The notes: generated by a model from the letters alone, not told the origin. A stretch of 64,000 nucleotides of DNA from Chloroflexota bacterium (GCA_018606645.1 JAGVRI010000001.1:262926-326925); one strand, 5' to 3'. Shown: positions 50,632-58,727, numbered from the stretch's first letter. Program-made: numbers and translations.

Positions 50632-52980
50632 ATGGTTCGCACACGCCTGACATGGAGCCGGGAGGTGATCCCGGTCCTCGTGCTCCTGGCCGCCACCCTC
50701 GGCTTTTTCTGGCGTATCCTGTTCACCGCCGAAGCCTGGAAACCGGCCGGCGGCGGGGACCTGGTGTCCTTTCTGTTTCCCACCTACCGGTTCGCGGCAG
50801 CCAGACTCCATGCCGGAGAAGTCCCCTTGTGGAATCCCCACCTCTATGGCGGCGCGCCTTTTGTCGGCGACATCCAAAGTGGGCTCTTTTACCCGCTCAA
50901 TCTCCTGCTCTTTCTGCTTGCGCCCGAGTTTTCCTACAAAGCGATGGAGGGGATGGCCGTCTTCCACATCTTCCTCGCCGGCCTGTTCATGTATCTGGCG
51001 CTGCGCTTCCTGGAGCCTGGCCGGCCGCTGCGCACTTCCGCCGCCCTGCTGGGGGCGATGGCCTACATGTTCTCCGACATCTTTGTAGTTCACTTTGGGA
51101 ATCTCAATCTGATCGCCGTCGCCGCCTGGCTGCCGCTGGTCTTTCTCCTCTTTTGGCGGGCGCTGCGGGCGCAGAGCGGGAAGTTAGCGATCGGAGCGGG
51201 CGCGGCCCTTGGCCTGGCCACCCTGGCCGGTCACCCCCAGATGACCCTGATCATCGGGCTGGCCCTGGGGGTGACGGCGGTGGTGGAAGCAACCGTGGCG
51301 CGTTCAGCCCGACGCCGCGCCGGATGGCCGTTTCTGGCCCTGGCGCTGACCGCGGCGGTCGCCATCGGGCTGGCGGCGCTGGTCCTGGTGCCGGCCCTGG
51401 AATACGCCCGGCTAAGCGCCCGCGCTAACCTGACCTACCGCGAGGCGGCGCGATACTCCCTCATCCCGGGGCTGCTGGGCGAGATGCTGGTCCCGGCGCT
51501 GTTCCACAGTCGCGAGCCGAATCTGTATTGGGGCGTATGGGACCGGGTGGCGGTCGGCTATCTGGGCATCTTTCCCCTGATCCTGGCCGGGCTGGCGGTG
51601 GTGCTGCGACGAGGGAGACAGGTCGGCCTGTTTCTGATCCTGGCCGCCGTGGCCTTCCTGATGGCTCTGGGTGGGGAATCGGTGGTCCATGGCTGGGCCT
51701 ATCGGTTGTTGCCCGGCTTGGGCTATCTGCGCGCCCCGGCCCGCCATGTCCTGTTGGTGGATTTTGCCCTGGCCGCCCTCGCCGCCATGGGCTTGGACCT
51801 GTTGCTCGGACCGCTGGACCGTCGGCAGCGGGCCGCATTCCGTGCGATCTGGCGACCGTTGTGCGCAATGAGCGGCCTATCGGTGGTCGTGGGTGGAGCC
51901 TGGGCGTACCTGGTCATCTACCAGGCCCAGGACCGGGATCCGACCCTCTTTTGGCGCGTGTCGCAGGCCGGCGGTGGGGTGATCTTTGCCCTGCTGATGC
52001 TGGCGGCCGGGCTAGGCTGGCTGGCCGCCCGCCGGACGGGGACGCTGCGGCGGAGGACGCTGGCCGGGTTGGCCGTCGGATTGGTGTTCCTGGACCTGGC
52101 CTCGGTCGGTGCCTACACCGACCTGGGGTACACTCCGCCCACCGCTGGCTACGACCATCCCAGGATCGTCGAGTTCCTGAAGAAGGAGCCCGGCCTCTTC
52201 CGCATCGATTCCCGCACCGACGTCTGGGGGGTCTGGCAGCCGGACCTGGCCCTCTTGGCTGGCCTCTATGATGTGAGCGGCATTGATAACCCGATGATGA
52301 TCGCCGATATGGTCCGCTTCTGGGAAGGCACTGGCGGGCGTTCGACGCGGCTCTATGATCTGCTGGGGGTGCGATATGTGGTGGGCAGCCCGGAGGTAAC
52401 ACTCGACTGGGACAAGTTCAGCCTGGCCTTTGACGGCGATCCCACCGTCCATCTGTACCGCAACCAAACCGCCCTGCCCCGCGCCTTTGTCGTCCACCGG
52501 GCGGTGGTCGTCCAGGATCATGAACAGGCGTGGGCCGCCATCCACCAGCCCGGGTTTGATCCGGTCAGCACGGTGGTCCTGGAGGGGGGCCAGCCGCTCG
52601 ACCTGCACCCCGACCGGGAAGCGACCGTCGAGGTGATCCAGTACGAACCCGACGAGCTGATCCTGGCTGTGGACAGTCCGGCAGAGGGCTATCTGTTCCT
52701 GAGCGATCCCTTCTACCCGGGCTGGCAGGCGAGTGTAGATGGTAATCCGGCGGCGCTGCTGCGGGCCGACTATGCCTTCCGCGCTGTGCCCATTCCCGCC
52801 GGTCGGCACCAAGTGACCATGGTCTTTCGGCCCTGGTCATGGCGGATCGGCCTGGCCATCAGTGCCCTGACCGGCTTGATCCTCCTGGCCCTGGTCGGGA
52901 TCTCTGGGACCCACCGGGTTGGCCGGCATCGGCGTTCGCCGGGGTCGGAGCGCGGGGGGACGGGTTTGATCAGGGGCTGA
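50632..52980 (+). CDS. YfhO-family membrane protein
   Basis: A 782-residue protein with about twelve hydrophobic segments in residues 10-490. It then has a soluble C-terminal domain containing the family's FLSDPFYPGWQASVDG and PIPAGRHQVTMVFRP (about 683-735), and a last TM segment. YfhO proteins are involved in glycosylating lipoteichoic acid or related polymers in Firmicutes, and are generally GT-C-like. Which glycan it serves here is unknown. GGAGGG is five bases before ATG 50632, and the gene is in an operon with the GT39 gene. Confidence 0.85.
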   Translation: MVRTRLTWSREVIPVLVLLAATLGFFWRILFTAEAWKPAGGGDLVSFLFPTYRFAAARLHAGEVPLWNPHLYGGAPFVGDIQSGLFYPLNLLLFLLAPEFSYKAMEGMAVFHIFLAGLFMYLALRFLEPGRPLRTSAALLGAMAYMFSDIFVVHFGNLNLIAVAAWLPLVFLLFWRALRAQSGKLAIGAGAALGLATLAGHPQMTLIIGLALGVTAVVEATVARSARRRAGWPFLALALTAAVAIGLAALVLVPALEYARLSARANLTYREAARYSLIPGLLGEMLVPALFHSREPNLYWGVWDRVAVGYLGIFPLILAGLAVVLRRGRQVGLFLILAAVAFLMALGGESVVHGWAYRLLPGLGYLRAPARHVLLVDFALAALAAMGLDLLLGPLDRRQRAAFRAIWRPLCAMSGLSVVVGGAWAYLVIYQAQDRDPTLFWRVSQAGGGVIFALLMLAAGLGWLAARRTGTLRRRTLAGLAVGLVFLDLASVGAYTDLGYTPPTAGYDHPRIVEFLKKEPGLFRIDSRTDVWGVWQPDLALLAGLYDVSGIDNPMMIADMVRFWEGTGGRSTRLYDLLGVRYVVGSPEVTLDWDKFSLAFDGDPTVHLYRNQTALPRAFVVHRAVVVQDHEQAWAAIHQPGFDPVSTVVLEGGQPLDLHPDREATVEVIQYEPDELILAVDSPAEGYLFLSDPFYPGWQASVDGNPAALLRADYAFRAVPIPAGRHQVTMVFRPWSWRIGLAISALTGLILLALVGISGTHRVGRHRRSPGSERGGTGLIRG

Positions 52981-52987
52981 CCGGCTT

Positions 52988-53527
52988 TCAGGTCCGTTCC
53001 TCCAACTCGGCCAGGAGCCGGTCGAGCTGATCGAGGATCGGGCGCAGATCGTCGCGGGTGGGAAGCCCCTGCCGGAGCAGGGCCTGCTCGATCGCTTCCT
53101 CTGTCCCGGTATCGTCCAGACAGGGCAACGGGCGGCTCAACAACTTTTCGGCCAGGCAACGGCCCTCTTCCACCGCCAACTCCCCCCGGCTGATGAGGGC
53201 CTGCAGCCGCCTTTCGATCTCTTCGTCCACCTGACGCGCCAGGTCCAGCGACGAGGCCAGAGTGCGCCGCAGGGTGTGCATCGCCTCCCCCCCGGCCTGA
53301 ATCAGGCCGGCGAGCAGCGAGTGAGGCAGCATCCCTCCCTGCCTCTTTTCCTGCTCAACAATAACCTGGGCCAGGGTGACCGTGGTCAGATCCTCTCCAG
53401 TGGCATGGTCCACCACGCTCACATCCTGCCCCCGGCGAATGAGCGTGGCAATGCCATCCAAGGTAATGTACTGTTTGGCCTCGGTATCGTATAACTTGCG
53501 ATTGGGGTAGCGTTTGATCAGCGGCAC
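52988..53527 (-). CDS. Polyhydroxyalkanoate synthesis regulator PhaR-like protein
   Basis: A 179-residue protein whose first ~60 residues are the PHA-accumulation-regulator DNA-binding domain (MPLIKRYPNRKLYDTEAKQY, ITLDGIATLIRRGQDVSVVD). The remainder is helical and probably coiled coil. PhaR represses phasin genes and is released when it binds PHA granules. A GTG start at 53527 has GGAGA before it. A phasin gene lies 450 bases upstream on the same strand with an inverted-repeat operator, supporting the assignment. No PHA synthase gene is in the window. Confidence 0.88.
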   Translation of the reverse strand: MPLIKRYPNRKLYDTEAKQYITLDGIATLIRRGQDVSVVDHATGEDLTTVTLAQVIVEQEKRQGGMLPHSLLAGLIQAGGEAMHTLRRTLASSLDLARQVDEEIERRLQALISRGELAVEEGRCLAEKLLSRPLPCLDDTGTEEAIEQALLRQGLPTRDDLRPILDQLDRLLAELEERT

Positions 53528-53979
53528 CGATCATCTCCGAGAATAGACGGCGATTGTTGCCGATTCACAAATGAACGCGGACATGCTCAGGACCAGCCCG
53601 ACGATTGGTCCGCCCTCCGGCACGTTCGCCCGCCGCTCGAAGCGGCGGGCTCAGTCAGCAAAGCCCCGTTCGGGGCTGGCAAACAGCCGGCAGAGCTTGG
53701 CTGACTGAGCCCAATGGTTCACCATCGGGTGAGAGCGCCTGGCCTGGCTCATGACTCGGGTCGCAAATGGCCGGGCGGGCCATGTCTTTCAATTAAGATG
53801 CAAAAATCGCCTGTGAAGAGCCTCTGGCTGGCCGTCGGCGCAGGCCGACGGAGCGCGTCCCCGCCGGGGGACGCCTGGCCGCAGGCCTCACAGACGCGGC
53901 TTCAGCCGCCGGCCCCTGGATGTTACCATCCCTCGTAGTGGCTCGGGCATGGGAACTCCGTCCCATGGGCATGGCGCGC
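53528..53979 (-). other. Intergenic region rich in palindromes
   Basis: 452 bases without a convincing gene. It contains the branched palindrome listed separately and a second set of hairpins at about 53825-53975: CCGTCGG-CGCA-GGCCGACGG-like, GCGTCCCC-GCC-GGGGGACGC, and GCATGGGAACTCCGTCCCATG. The last resembles the third hairpin of the 46948-47676 units and may be a diverged relative. Confidence 0.6.
53629..53712 (-). repeat. Branched palindrome (three-way junction candidate)
   Basis: An outer stem pairs GGGCTCAGTCAGC (53647-53659) with GCTGACTGAGCCC (53700-53712). Between them lie GCCCCGTTCGGGGC and a second, weaker GGCTGGC/GCCGGC-type hairpin. A further CCCGCCGCT-CGA-AGCGGCGGG hairpin abuts the left side (53629-53649). 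It resembles a non-autonomous insertion or an attC-like folded site. Confidence 0.6.
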
Positions 53980-54351
53980 TTACGACTTTTTTAATTCGTC
54001 GATCTTTTTGGCCAGTTCGGTGACTTTGGCGCTCAGGGACTCGATATCCGCCTTGGTGGGCACGTTCATCCGGCTGAGCAGCTCCCGGATCCGCTTATCC
54101 AGTTCGTCTTCGGCCTTCTGGGCTTCTCGTTTGCGCTTTTCCAGCAATTCCCGGACCAGCTTTTTGCCTTCCTTCTCGGCCAGCTCGCCCCGTTCGACCA
54201 GCCGCTTGATAAAGCCCTCGGCCTCTTCCTGAGCCAGCGCCACCGCCCCCATCCCGGCGAGCAACACCCGGCGCGTCATTTCATACAACGGGCTGCGCTC
54301 TGCCTCCTGGCCGGTTTTCTCCTCACTGACTTCCTGCTCGGTCATGGTCAC
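53980..54351 (-). CDS. Phasin family / PHA granule-associated protein
   Basis: A 123-residue, mostly helical and strongly amphipathic protein (MTRRVLLAGMGAVALAQEEAEGFIKRL at 25-50, split as MTRRVLLAGMGAVALA and QEEAEGFIKRL). A coiled-coil tail follows, rich in Lys/Glu (KRKREAQKAEDELDKRI, ADIESLSAKVTELAKKIDEL). It fits the PhaI/PhaF-type phasin family that coats PHA granules; similarity to generic coiled coils lowers certainty. GGAGG lies seven bases before the ATG at 54351. It has its own promoter with two inverted operator half-sites and lies close to the phaR-like gene. Confidence 0.78.
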   Translation of the reverse strand: MTMTEQEVSEEKTGQEAERSPLYEMTRRVLLAGMGAVALAQEEAEGFIKRLVERGELAEKEGKKLVRELLEKRKREAQKAEDELDKRIRELLSRMNVPTKADIESLSAKVTELAKKIDELKKS

Positions 54352-54374
54352 ACCTCCTGAAGAGTTTTACCTGT

Positions 54375-54420
54375 CATGACGCAATGCATCATCATCTCCA
54401 TTATAACACACTGCGTCATG
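54375..54420 (-). promoter_or_regulatory. Candidate operator of the phasin promoter
   Basis: CATGACGCA (54375-54383) and TGCGTCATG (54412-54420) are perfect 9-bp inverted half-sites, centre to centre 37 bp (extending to CATGACGCARTG). One lies in the promoter spacer, the other just downstream of the start site. They may be the target of the PhaR-like regulator. Confidence 0.5.
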
Positions 54421-54428
54421 AATGTCAA
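54400..54428 (-). promoter_or_regulatory. Promoter of the phasin gene
   Basis: The minus strand has TTGACA (54428-54423), a 17-base spacer and TATAAT (54405-54400), both matching consensus. It is one of the strongest promoters in the window. Confidence 0.85.
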
Positions 54429-54458
54429 GCCGCGGCGGAGGTATTAGGGCTGCCAAGT

Positions 54459-54583
54459 CCAGCACCCAATGGGAGTCGAGGCTTCAGCCGGAACGGAATC
54501 ACGCAGAACCCAGCGAAAGCTTCCGCTCCTGCGCCGTTCCGCAAAGCCGCAGCGGGCTTGTCAACCCACTTTACGACAGCCGT
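54459..54583 (+). repeat. Dispersed ~125-bp repeat, copy 1
   Basis: Starts CCAGCACCCAATGGGAG and ends TACGACAGCCGT. It contains GGAACGG ... CCGTTCC inverted ends and shared segments GAGGCTTCAGCCGGAACGGA and ATCACGCAGAACCCAGC. It is matched at 57831-57952. No gene is seen in the region 54430-54640. Confidence 0.8.
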
Positions 54584-54633
54584 GGCGGAGGTATAAAGTC
54601 GCCAGGCTGGATAGACGACGGCTAGCCATTGCC

Positions 54634-54670
54634 CAAAAGAACAGGGCCTGGCGCGCCGGCCAGGCCCTGT
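54634..54670 (-). terminator. Terminator of the Flp-type pilin gene
   Basis: On the minus strand, ACAGGGCCTGGC and GCCAGGCCCTGT (12 bp) flank a short loop, followed by TCTTTT. Confidence 0.8.
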
Positions 54671-54692
54671 CGTCTGACGGAGGGACAGATGT

Positions 54693-54848
54693 TCAGAAAG
54701 GGGGCCAGTTGTCCACCACGACCTGATAGAGATTTCCGACGGCTGGGCCCAACAAAACCAGAACCACAACCACAACAATCGCAATGAATAGAATCAGGAG
54801 CGCGTATTCAGTCAATCCCTGTCCCTCCTCGCTTGAGAAAAAGCGCAT
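54693..54848 (-). CDS. Flp-type pilin-like peptide
   Basis: A 51-residue peptide. MRFFSSEEGQGLTEYALLI is followed by a very hydrophobic segment FIAIVVVVVLVLLGPAVG and a short tail. The G-x-G-L-(T/V)-E-Y-A-L motif with Glu five residues after the cleavage Gly is that of Flp/Tad type IVb pilins, which are cut by a prepilin peptidase before assembly. GGAGG (54859-54855) precedes ATG 54848 by six bases. It has its own strong promoter and terminator, so it is expressed alone. No tad export genes are in the window, so partner genes must be elsewhere or it may have been repurposed. Confidence 0.85.
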   Translation of the reverse strand: MRFFSSEEGQGLTEYALLILFIAIVVVVVLVLLGPAVGNLYQVVVDNWPPF

Positions 54849-54895
54849 GATCCACCTCCTTTCCCGGCCAAGTTAAGGGCGCCGCTCCTCTTTCC

Positions 54896-54924
54896 ATTAT
54901 ACACCAGTTTTCCTGATATGGCAA
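54896..54924 (-). promoter_or_regulatory. Promoter of the Flp-type pilin gene
   Basis: The minus strand has TTGCCA (54924-54919), a 17-base spacer and TATAAT (54901-54896). Confidence 0.75.
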
Positions 54925-54942
54925 ATGAGACGGGCTCCCCCT

Positions 54943-57381
54943 TCAGCTACGCTGGCGCAGGAGCCGCATCCCATTAAAGGTCACCAGCAATGAAGTCCCC
55001 ATATCGGCAAACACCGCCATCCACAACGTGGCGCTGCCGGTCACGGCCAGCGCCAGGAACAGGGCCTTGATGGCGAGCGACAGGGCCACATTCTGACGGA
55101 CCACCGCCCTTGCCTTGCGGCTGAGCTTGACCACAAAGGGCAGCTTGCCAAGATCATCCGACATCAAGGCCACATCGGCCGTTTCCAGTGCGGTGTCGTT
55201 GCCGGCCACCCCCATGGCGATGCCAACAGTAGATCGGGCCAGAGCGGGAGCATCATTCACCCCATCGCCGACCATCGCCACCGCCTGATGCTCTCTCAAC
55301 AGCTCCTCGATCGCGGCCACCTTCTGCTCGGGCAACAATTCGGCCTGTACGACCTGGACCCCGGCCGCCCGGGCGATCGCCTGGGCGGCAGCCGGGTGAT
55401 CGCCAGTGAGCATCACCGTCTGCCTGATGCCGATCCTGGCCAAGGCATCCATCACTGCCGGGACTCCAGGGCGCAGGGTGTCGGCGACCCCGATATAGCC
55501 CCGGACCCCACAGCAATCATCGAGCACGACCATGGCTGTCCGGCCGGCGGCCTGTGCGGCGTGGACTGCTTCGCACAAAGGTCCTTCGACCAGTTCCGGG
55601 TAGCGTTCGTGGATATACTGATGGGTGCCAACCGTAACCGTATGTCCATTGACCCGCCCTCGGATGCCCTGGCCCGGCACGGCCTCGACCGCCTCGGCAT
55701 TGGCGAGCCCGGGAACCAGGCCCTGCGCTTCTGCCGCCTGGACAACTGCCATGGCCAGAGGGTGCTCCGAATGGCGCTCAACCGCCGCGGCATCGCGCAG
55801 CATCTGCTGACAGCCGGGACACGATGTCCAGGACTGCTCATTGGAATGGTTGACACAGCGCATCTCCACCACCTTCGGCCGGCCCACGGTCAAGGTCCCG
55901 GTCTTGTCAAAGGCGATCACCTTTAGGGACCCCAGTGCTTCCAGATGAACTCCCCCTTTGATCAATACTCCGTTCCGCGCCGCACTGGCGATCGCACTGA
56001 CAATGGTCACCGGCGTGGAGATGACCAGGGCACAGGGACAGGCGATGACCAGCAACACCAGCGCGCGGTAGAACCATTCCCCCAGCAGGGCGGTGAACGA
56101 ACCCGCCCCCGTCCACCAGCCGATGGAGGGCGGCAAGACAGCGACACCAGCGGCGATGGCGATTACCAGCGGAGTGTACACCCGGGCAAACCGGTCCACA
56201 AACCGTTGAGCCGGAGCTTTCTGAGCCTGCGCCTCCTCGACCATACGGATGATGCGGGCCATGGTTGTATCGGCGACGAGACGGGTGACGCGCACCGTCA
56301 GCGCGCCCAAGCCATTGATCGTCCCGGCCAGGACCTCATCACCAGGCGCCTTCTCCACCGGGATGCTCTCGCCGGTGATGGGAGCCTGGTTCACCGCCGA
56401 CTGGCCGGCGACGATAATGCCGTCCATCGGCACCCGTTCACCGGGATGGACCAGAATATGGTCCCCCACCTGCAGTTCTTCCACCGGCGCTTGCTCCTCT
56501 CGGTCTCCGCGGATCACCGTCGCCACCCGAGGCGAAAGGTCCATCAGCTTGCGGATGGCGTTGCGGGTGCGGTCCAAGGTGTAGCCCTCTAGGGTGTTCC
56601 CCAGGGAGAAGAGGAACATGGCCACCGCCCCTTCTGCCCACTCGCCGATCACGATCGAACCGGCCGCAGCGATCGTCATCAGCGCGTTCATGTCCAGAGA
56701 ACGGGCGGTCCGCACGGCGGTCCACCCGGCGCGGGCGATATAGAACCCACCCACCAGAATAGCCGCCACGTATGCGGCAGCAACCGCCGCCTCCGACCCG
56801 CCCAGCCAGCGCATCCCCACCGCTACGGCAATCAGCATCCCCGAAGCCACGGTGGTCAGGTCCCGGCGCCTCCGCCAGACCCACTCCAGCCACCGCGATT
56901 TCCCCTCGGTCGGGGTCGAGCCGGTTTCGGGCCGGAGGGAGTATCCCATCTGGGTCGCCACCCGTTCGACCTCTGGATGGACCTGGACCCCGGCATCGGA
57001 GGTGAGCCGCAGTCGGGCTGTGGAGAAATCCACGCCTACCTGGACCACGCCGGGGATGCGGCGCAGCGCCTCCTCCAGGTGAACGGCGCAATCCGCGCAA
57101 TCCAGGCCCTCCACCCGGAAGGTGGCCTCCTGGGACAGGGCCGCCTCCGGCATCTCATAGCCCAGCGCCCGGAGGCGGGACTGGATCATGGACCGATCGA
57201 GTCGCTCCGCATCATATTCGATGGACAATGTGGAGGAGGCCAGGTTGATCGTCACCTGCCGCATCCCCTCCAGACGCCCGATAGCGTTCTCCAACGTCCG
57301 GGCGCAGTCCGGACAGTCTAACCCCTGGACAGGGATGGTCTCACGTCGGATCCTGTCGGTCAATGTCATTCCCCCTGACAT
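54943..57381 (-). CDS. Heavy-metal P-type ATPase (CadA/ZntA/CopA class)
   Basis: An 812-residue P1B ATPase. Two N-terminal HMA metal-binding domains have GLDCPDCART (about 20-29) and GLDCADCAVH (about 92-101). Eight TM segments surround the CPC motif (VIACPCALVIS). The phosphorylation site FDKTGTLTVGRPK, TGES in the actuator and MVGDGVNDAPALA are present, with HEHPLA-like SEHPLAMAV in the N-domain. Cd/Zn/Co/Pb is plausible from the ArsR partner; Cu cannot be excluded. The start (57381) lies inside the end of the ArsR gene, so the two are coupled. Confidence 0.92.
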   Translation of the reverse strand: MSGGMTLTDRIRRETIPVQGLDCPDCARTLENAIGRLEGMRQVTINLASSTLSIEYDAERLDRSMIQSRLRALGYEMPEAALSQEATFRVEGLDCADCAVHLEEALRRIPGVVQVGVDFSTARLRLTSDAGVQVHPEVERVATQMGYSLRPETGSTPTEGKSRWLEWVWRRRRDLTTVASGMLIAVAVGMRWLGGSEAAVAAAYVAAILVGGFYIARAGWTAVRTARSLDMNALMTIAAAGSIVIGEWAEGAVAMFLFSLGNTLEGYTLDRTRNAIRKLMDLSPRVATVIRGDREEQAPVEELQVGDHILVHPGERVPMDGIIVAGQSAVNQAPITGESIPVEKAPGDEVLAGTINGLGALTVRVTRLVADTTMARIIRMVEEAQAQKAPAQRFVDRFARVYTPLVIAIAAGVAVLPPSIGWWTGAGSFTALLGEWFYRALVLLVIACPCALVISTPVTIVSAIASAARNGVLIKGGVHLEALGSLKVIAFDKTGTLTVGRPKVVEMRCVNHSNEQSWTSCPGCQQMLRDAAAVERHSEHPLAMAVVQAAEAQGLVPGLANAEAVEAVPGQGIRGRVNGHTVTVGTHQYIHERYPELVEGPLCEAVHAAQAAGRTAMVVLDDCCGVRGYIGVADTLRPGVPAVMDALARIGIRQTVMLTGDHPAAAQAIARAAGVQVVQAELLPEQKVAAIEELLREHQAVAMVGDGVNDAPALARSTVGIAMGVAGNDTALETADVALMSDDLGKLPFVVKLSRKARAVVRQNVALSLAIKALFLALAVTGSATLWMAVFADMGTSLLVTFNGMRLLRQRS

Positions 57382-57760
57382 TCATGTGCAGCACGTGATC
57401 CAGAGCACACTGATACAGAGCGGCGACATGCTCATCATCCAGCGTGTAAAACACCTGCCGTCCTTCCCGCCGCCAGCGGACCAACCGCAGGCCCCGCAGG
57501 ATGCGCAGTTGATGCGACACGGCCGACTGGCTGATCCCCAGGGCGGCGGCCAGATCGAGCACGCACCGTTCCTGATCGACCAGCAAGGAGATAATGCGCA
57601 CCCGGGTCGGATCGCTCAGGGCCTTGAACGTCTCGGCCAGGCGTACGGCGGTCTGGCCGTTGATTTGCCGGGCAGCGATCCCGGGTCTGGTCTCCAAGAC
57701 CGGAGTCAATACCGGATGGCGCTCTGGTTCCATCTGTCGTATATATGAACTGTTGTTCAT
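57341..57760 (-). CDS. ArsR/SmtB-family metal-sensing repressor
   Basis: A 139-residue winged-helix repressor. After a ~35-residue N-terminal extension comes the ArsR fold (AETFKALSDPTRVRIISLLV, ERCVLDLAAALGISQSAVSHQLRILRGLRLV, split here into motifs). RREGRQVFYTLDDEHVAALY follows, with helix alpha-5 (DDEHVAALYQCALDHVLH) carrying Asp/His ligands typical of Zn/Cd sensors. The ELCVCDLA-type alpha-3 site is partly kept (ERCVLDLA). ATG 57760 coincides with the predicted transcription start and is inside a 24-bp palindrome, so the message may be leaderless. It is coupled to the P-type ATPase gene. Confidence 0.9.
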   Translation of the reverse strand: MNNSSYIRQMEPERHPVLTPVLETRPGIAARQINGQTAVRLAETFKALSDPTRVRIISLLVDQERCVLDLAAALGISQSAVSHQLRILRGLRLVRWRREGRQVFYTLDDEHVAALYQCALDHVLHMNVRGNDIDRQDPT

Positions 57761-57764
57761 ATAT
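57741..57764 (-). promoter_or_regulatory. ArsR-type operator
   Basis: A perfect palindrome ATATATGAAC-TGTT-GTTCATATAT (10-bp arms) covers the start codon and the region just below the -10. This is the size and type of SmtB/CzrA operators, and binding would block initiation. Confidence 0.8.
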
Positions 57765-57766
57765 TC

Positions 57767-57795
57767 AATTTATCACATCTGGGCCTGGTTGTCAA
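57767..57795 (-). promoter_or_regulatory. Promoter of the arsR/P-type ATPase operon
   Basis: The minus strand has TTGACA (57795-57790), a 17-base spacer and TAAATT (57772-57767). Transcription would start at about 57760, the ATG itself. Confidence 0.7.
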
Positions 57796-57830
57796 GTAAG
57801 AGGGGTCACCGATCTGGGGCCGTGCAAGGT

Positions 57831-57952
57831 CCAGCACCCAACGGGAGTGGAGGCTTCAGCCGGAACGGAATCACGCAGAACCCAGCTAAAGCTTCCTCTC
57901 CTGGGCCGTTCCGCAAAGCCAAAGCGTCCTGTCAACCTACTTCGACAGCCGT
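57831..57952 (+). repeat. Dispersed ~125-bp repeat, copy 2
   Basis: Second copy of the element at 54459-54583. It shares CCAGCACCCA, GAGGCTTCAGCCGGAACGGA, ATCACGCAGAACCCAGC and the terminal GACAGCCGT, differing in scattered bases. Confidence 0.8.
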
Positions 57953-58031
57953 AGCCACCGATCCGGAGCTAGTGGTTCGTGCCCGTCATGGCCCATCGAA
58001 GGCCGGCTCTCCTTTCCGGCGCCGTCCGTTT

Positions 58032-58060
58032 TTGCCGGGGAGGTGGCTTTTGCGTATAAT
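58032..58060 (+). promoter_or_regulatory. Promoter of the Nudix hydrolase gene
   Basis: TTGCCG (58032-58037), a 17-base spacer and TATAAT (58055-58060). Confidence 0.7.
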
Positions 58061-58137
58061 CATGCCCATGCTCAGCCGTTCCGCGCGATCGTTCTGGCGC
58101 TCGAAATCGCGCACCCGGCGAGAGGAATCGCGAGGTG

Positions 58138-58692
58138 ATGAGGATGGGACAGGGCTTGGCTCCCTTCGGCTATTGTCGGGCGTGTGGCGCGCCTCTGGCC
58201 GAGAAGATCATCGAGGATCGCTTGCGCGCCGTCTGTACGGCGTGTGGCAGGATCCATTGGCGCAACGCGAAACCGTGCGCCGGGGCCCTGATCATCCGCA
58301 ATGGCAAGGTGCTCCTTGTCCGCCGTGCCGTCGAACCGTTTCAGGGCTATTGGGATATCCCGGGCGGCTTTTGCGAGGCGGAGGAGCACCCGGCAGAGAC
58401 GGTCATCCGCGAGGTACGGGAGGAGACCGGTCTGGAAGTGGAACTCACCGGGCTGTGGGGCATCTGGATGGATCGGTATGGGGAGGAGGAGACGCTAAAT
58501 ATCTTTTATCTGGCCCGGCCGCTCCATCGGGAGCTGCGGGTGGGGGACGATGCCAGCGGCGCGGCCTGGTTCTCGCCTCGCGCTTTGCCTTCGCGGATTG
58601 CCTTCGCCAGCGGCGTTCAGGCGCTCCGGGCCTGGGCGGCCGGCGACCCCACCCCCTTTTATCTGAGGGGAGTCGGCCAGACAGCCCCTTGA
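58138..58692 (+). CDS. Nudix hydrolase with N-terminal zinc ribbon
   Basis: A 184-residue protein. A zinc ribbon (FGYCRACGAPLAEK ... VCTACGRIHW) is followed by the Nudix box GGFCEAEEHPAETVIREVREETGLEVE (about residues 79-106, shown only as motif), with the REVREETG catalytic core. This architecture resembles NudC-type NADH pyrophosphatases and related ADP-ribose or nucleotide hydrolases, but the SQPWPFPxS NudC motif is not seen, so substrate is open. It begins at ATG 58138 (GTG 58135 or ATG 58144 also possible), with GCGAGG before it. It is a monocistronic unit with its own promoter. Confidence 0.85.
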   Translation: MRMGQGLAPFGYCRACGAPLAEKIIEDRLRAVCTACGRIHWRNAKPCAGALIIRNGKVLLVRRAVEPFQGYWDIPGGFCEAEEHPAETVIREVREETGLEVELTGLWGIWMDRYGEEETLNIFYLARPLHRELRVGDDASGAAWFSPRALPSRIAFASGVQALRAWAAGDPTPFYLRGVGQTAP

Positions 58693-58727
58693 GTGGAGAG
58701 GGATCCTGAACCGGTCAGACGCGGCAA

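Noticed and set aside
57594..58709. A 371-codon plus-strand frame across the arsR promoter and Nudix gene
   Set aside because: It crosses a strong opposite operon promoter and an intergenic repeat, and the Nudix protein is in another frame with its own promoter.
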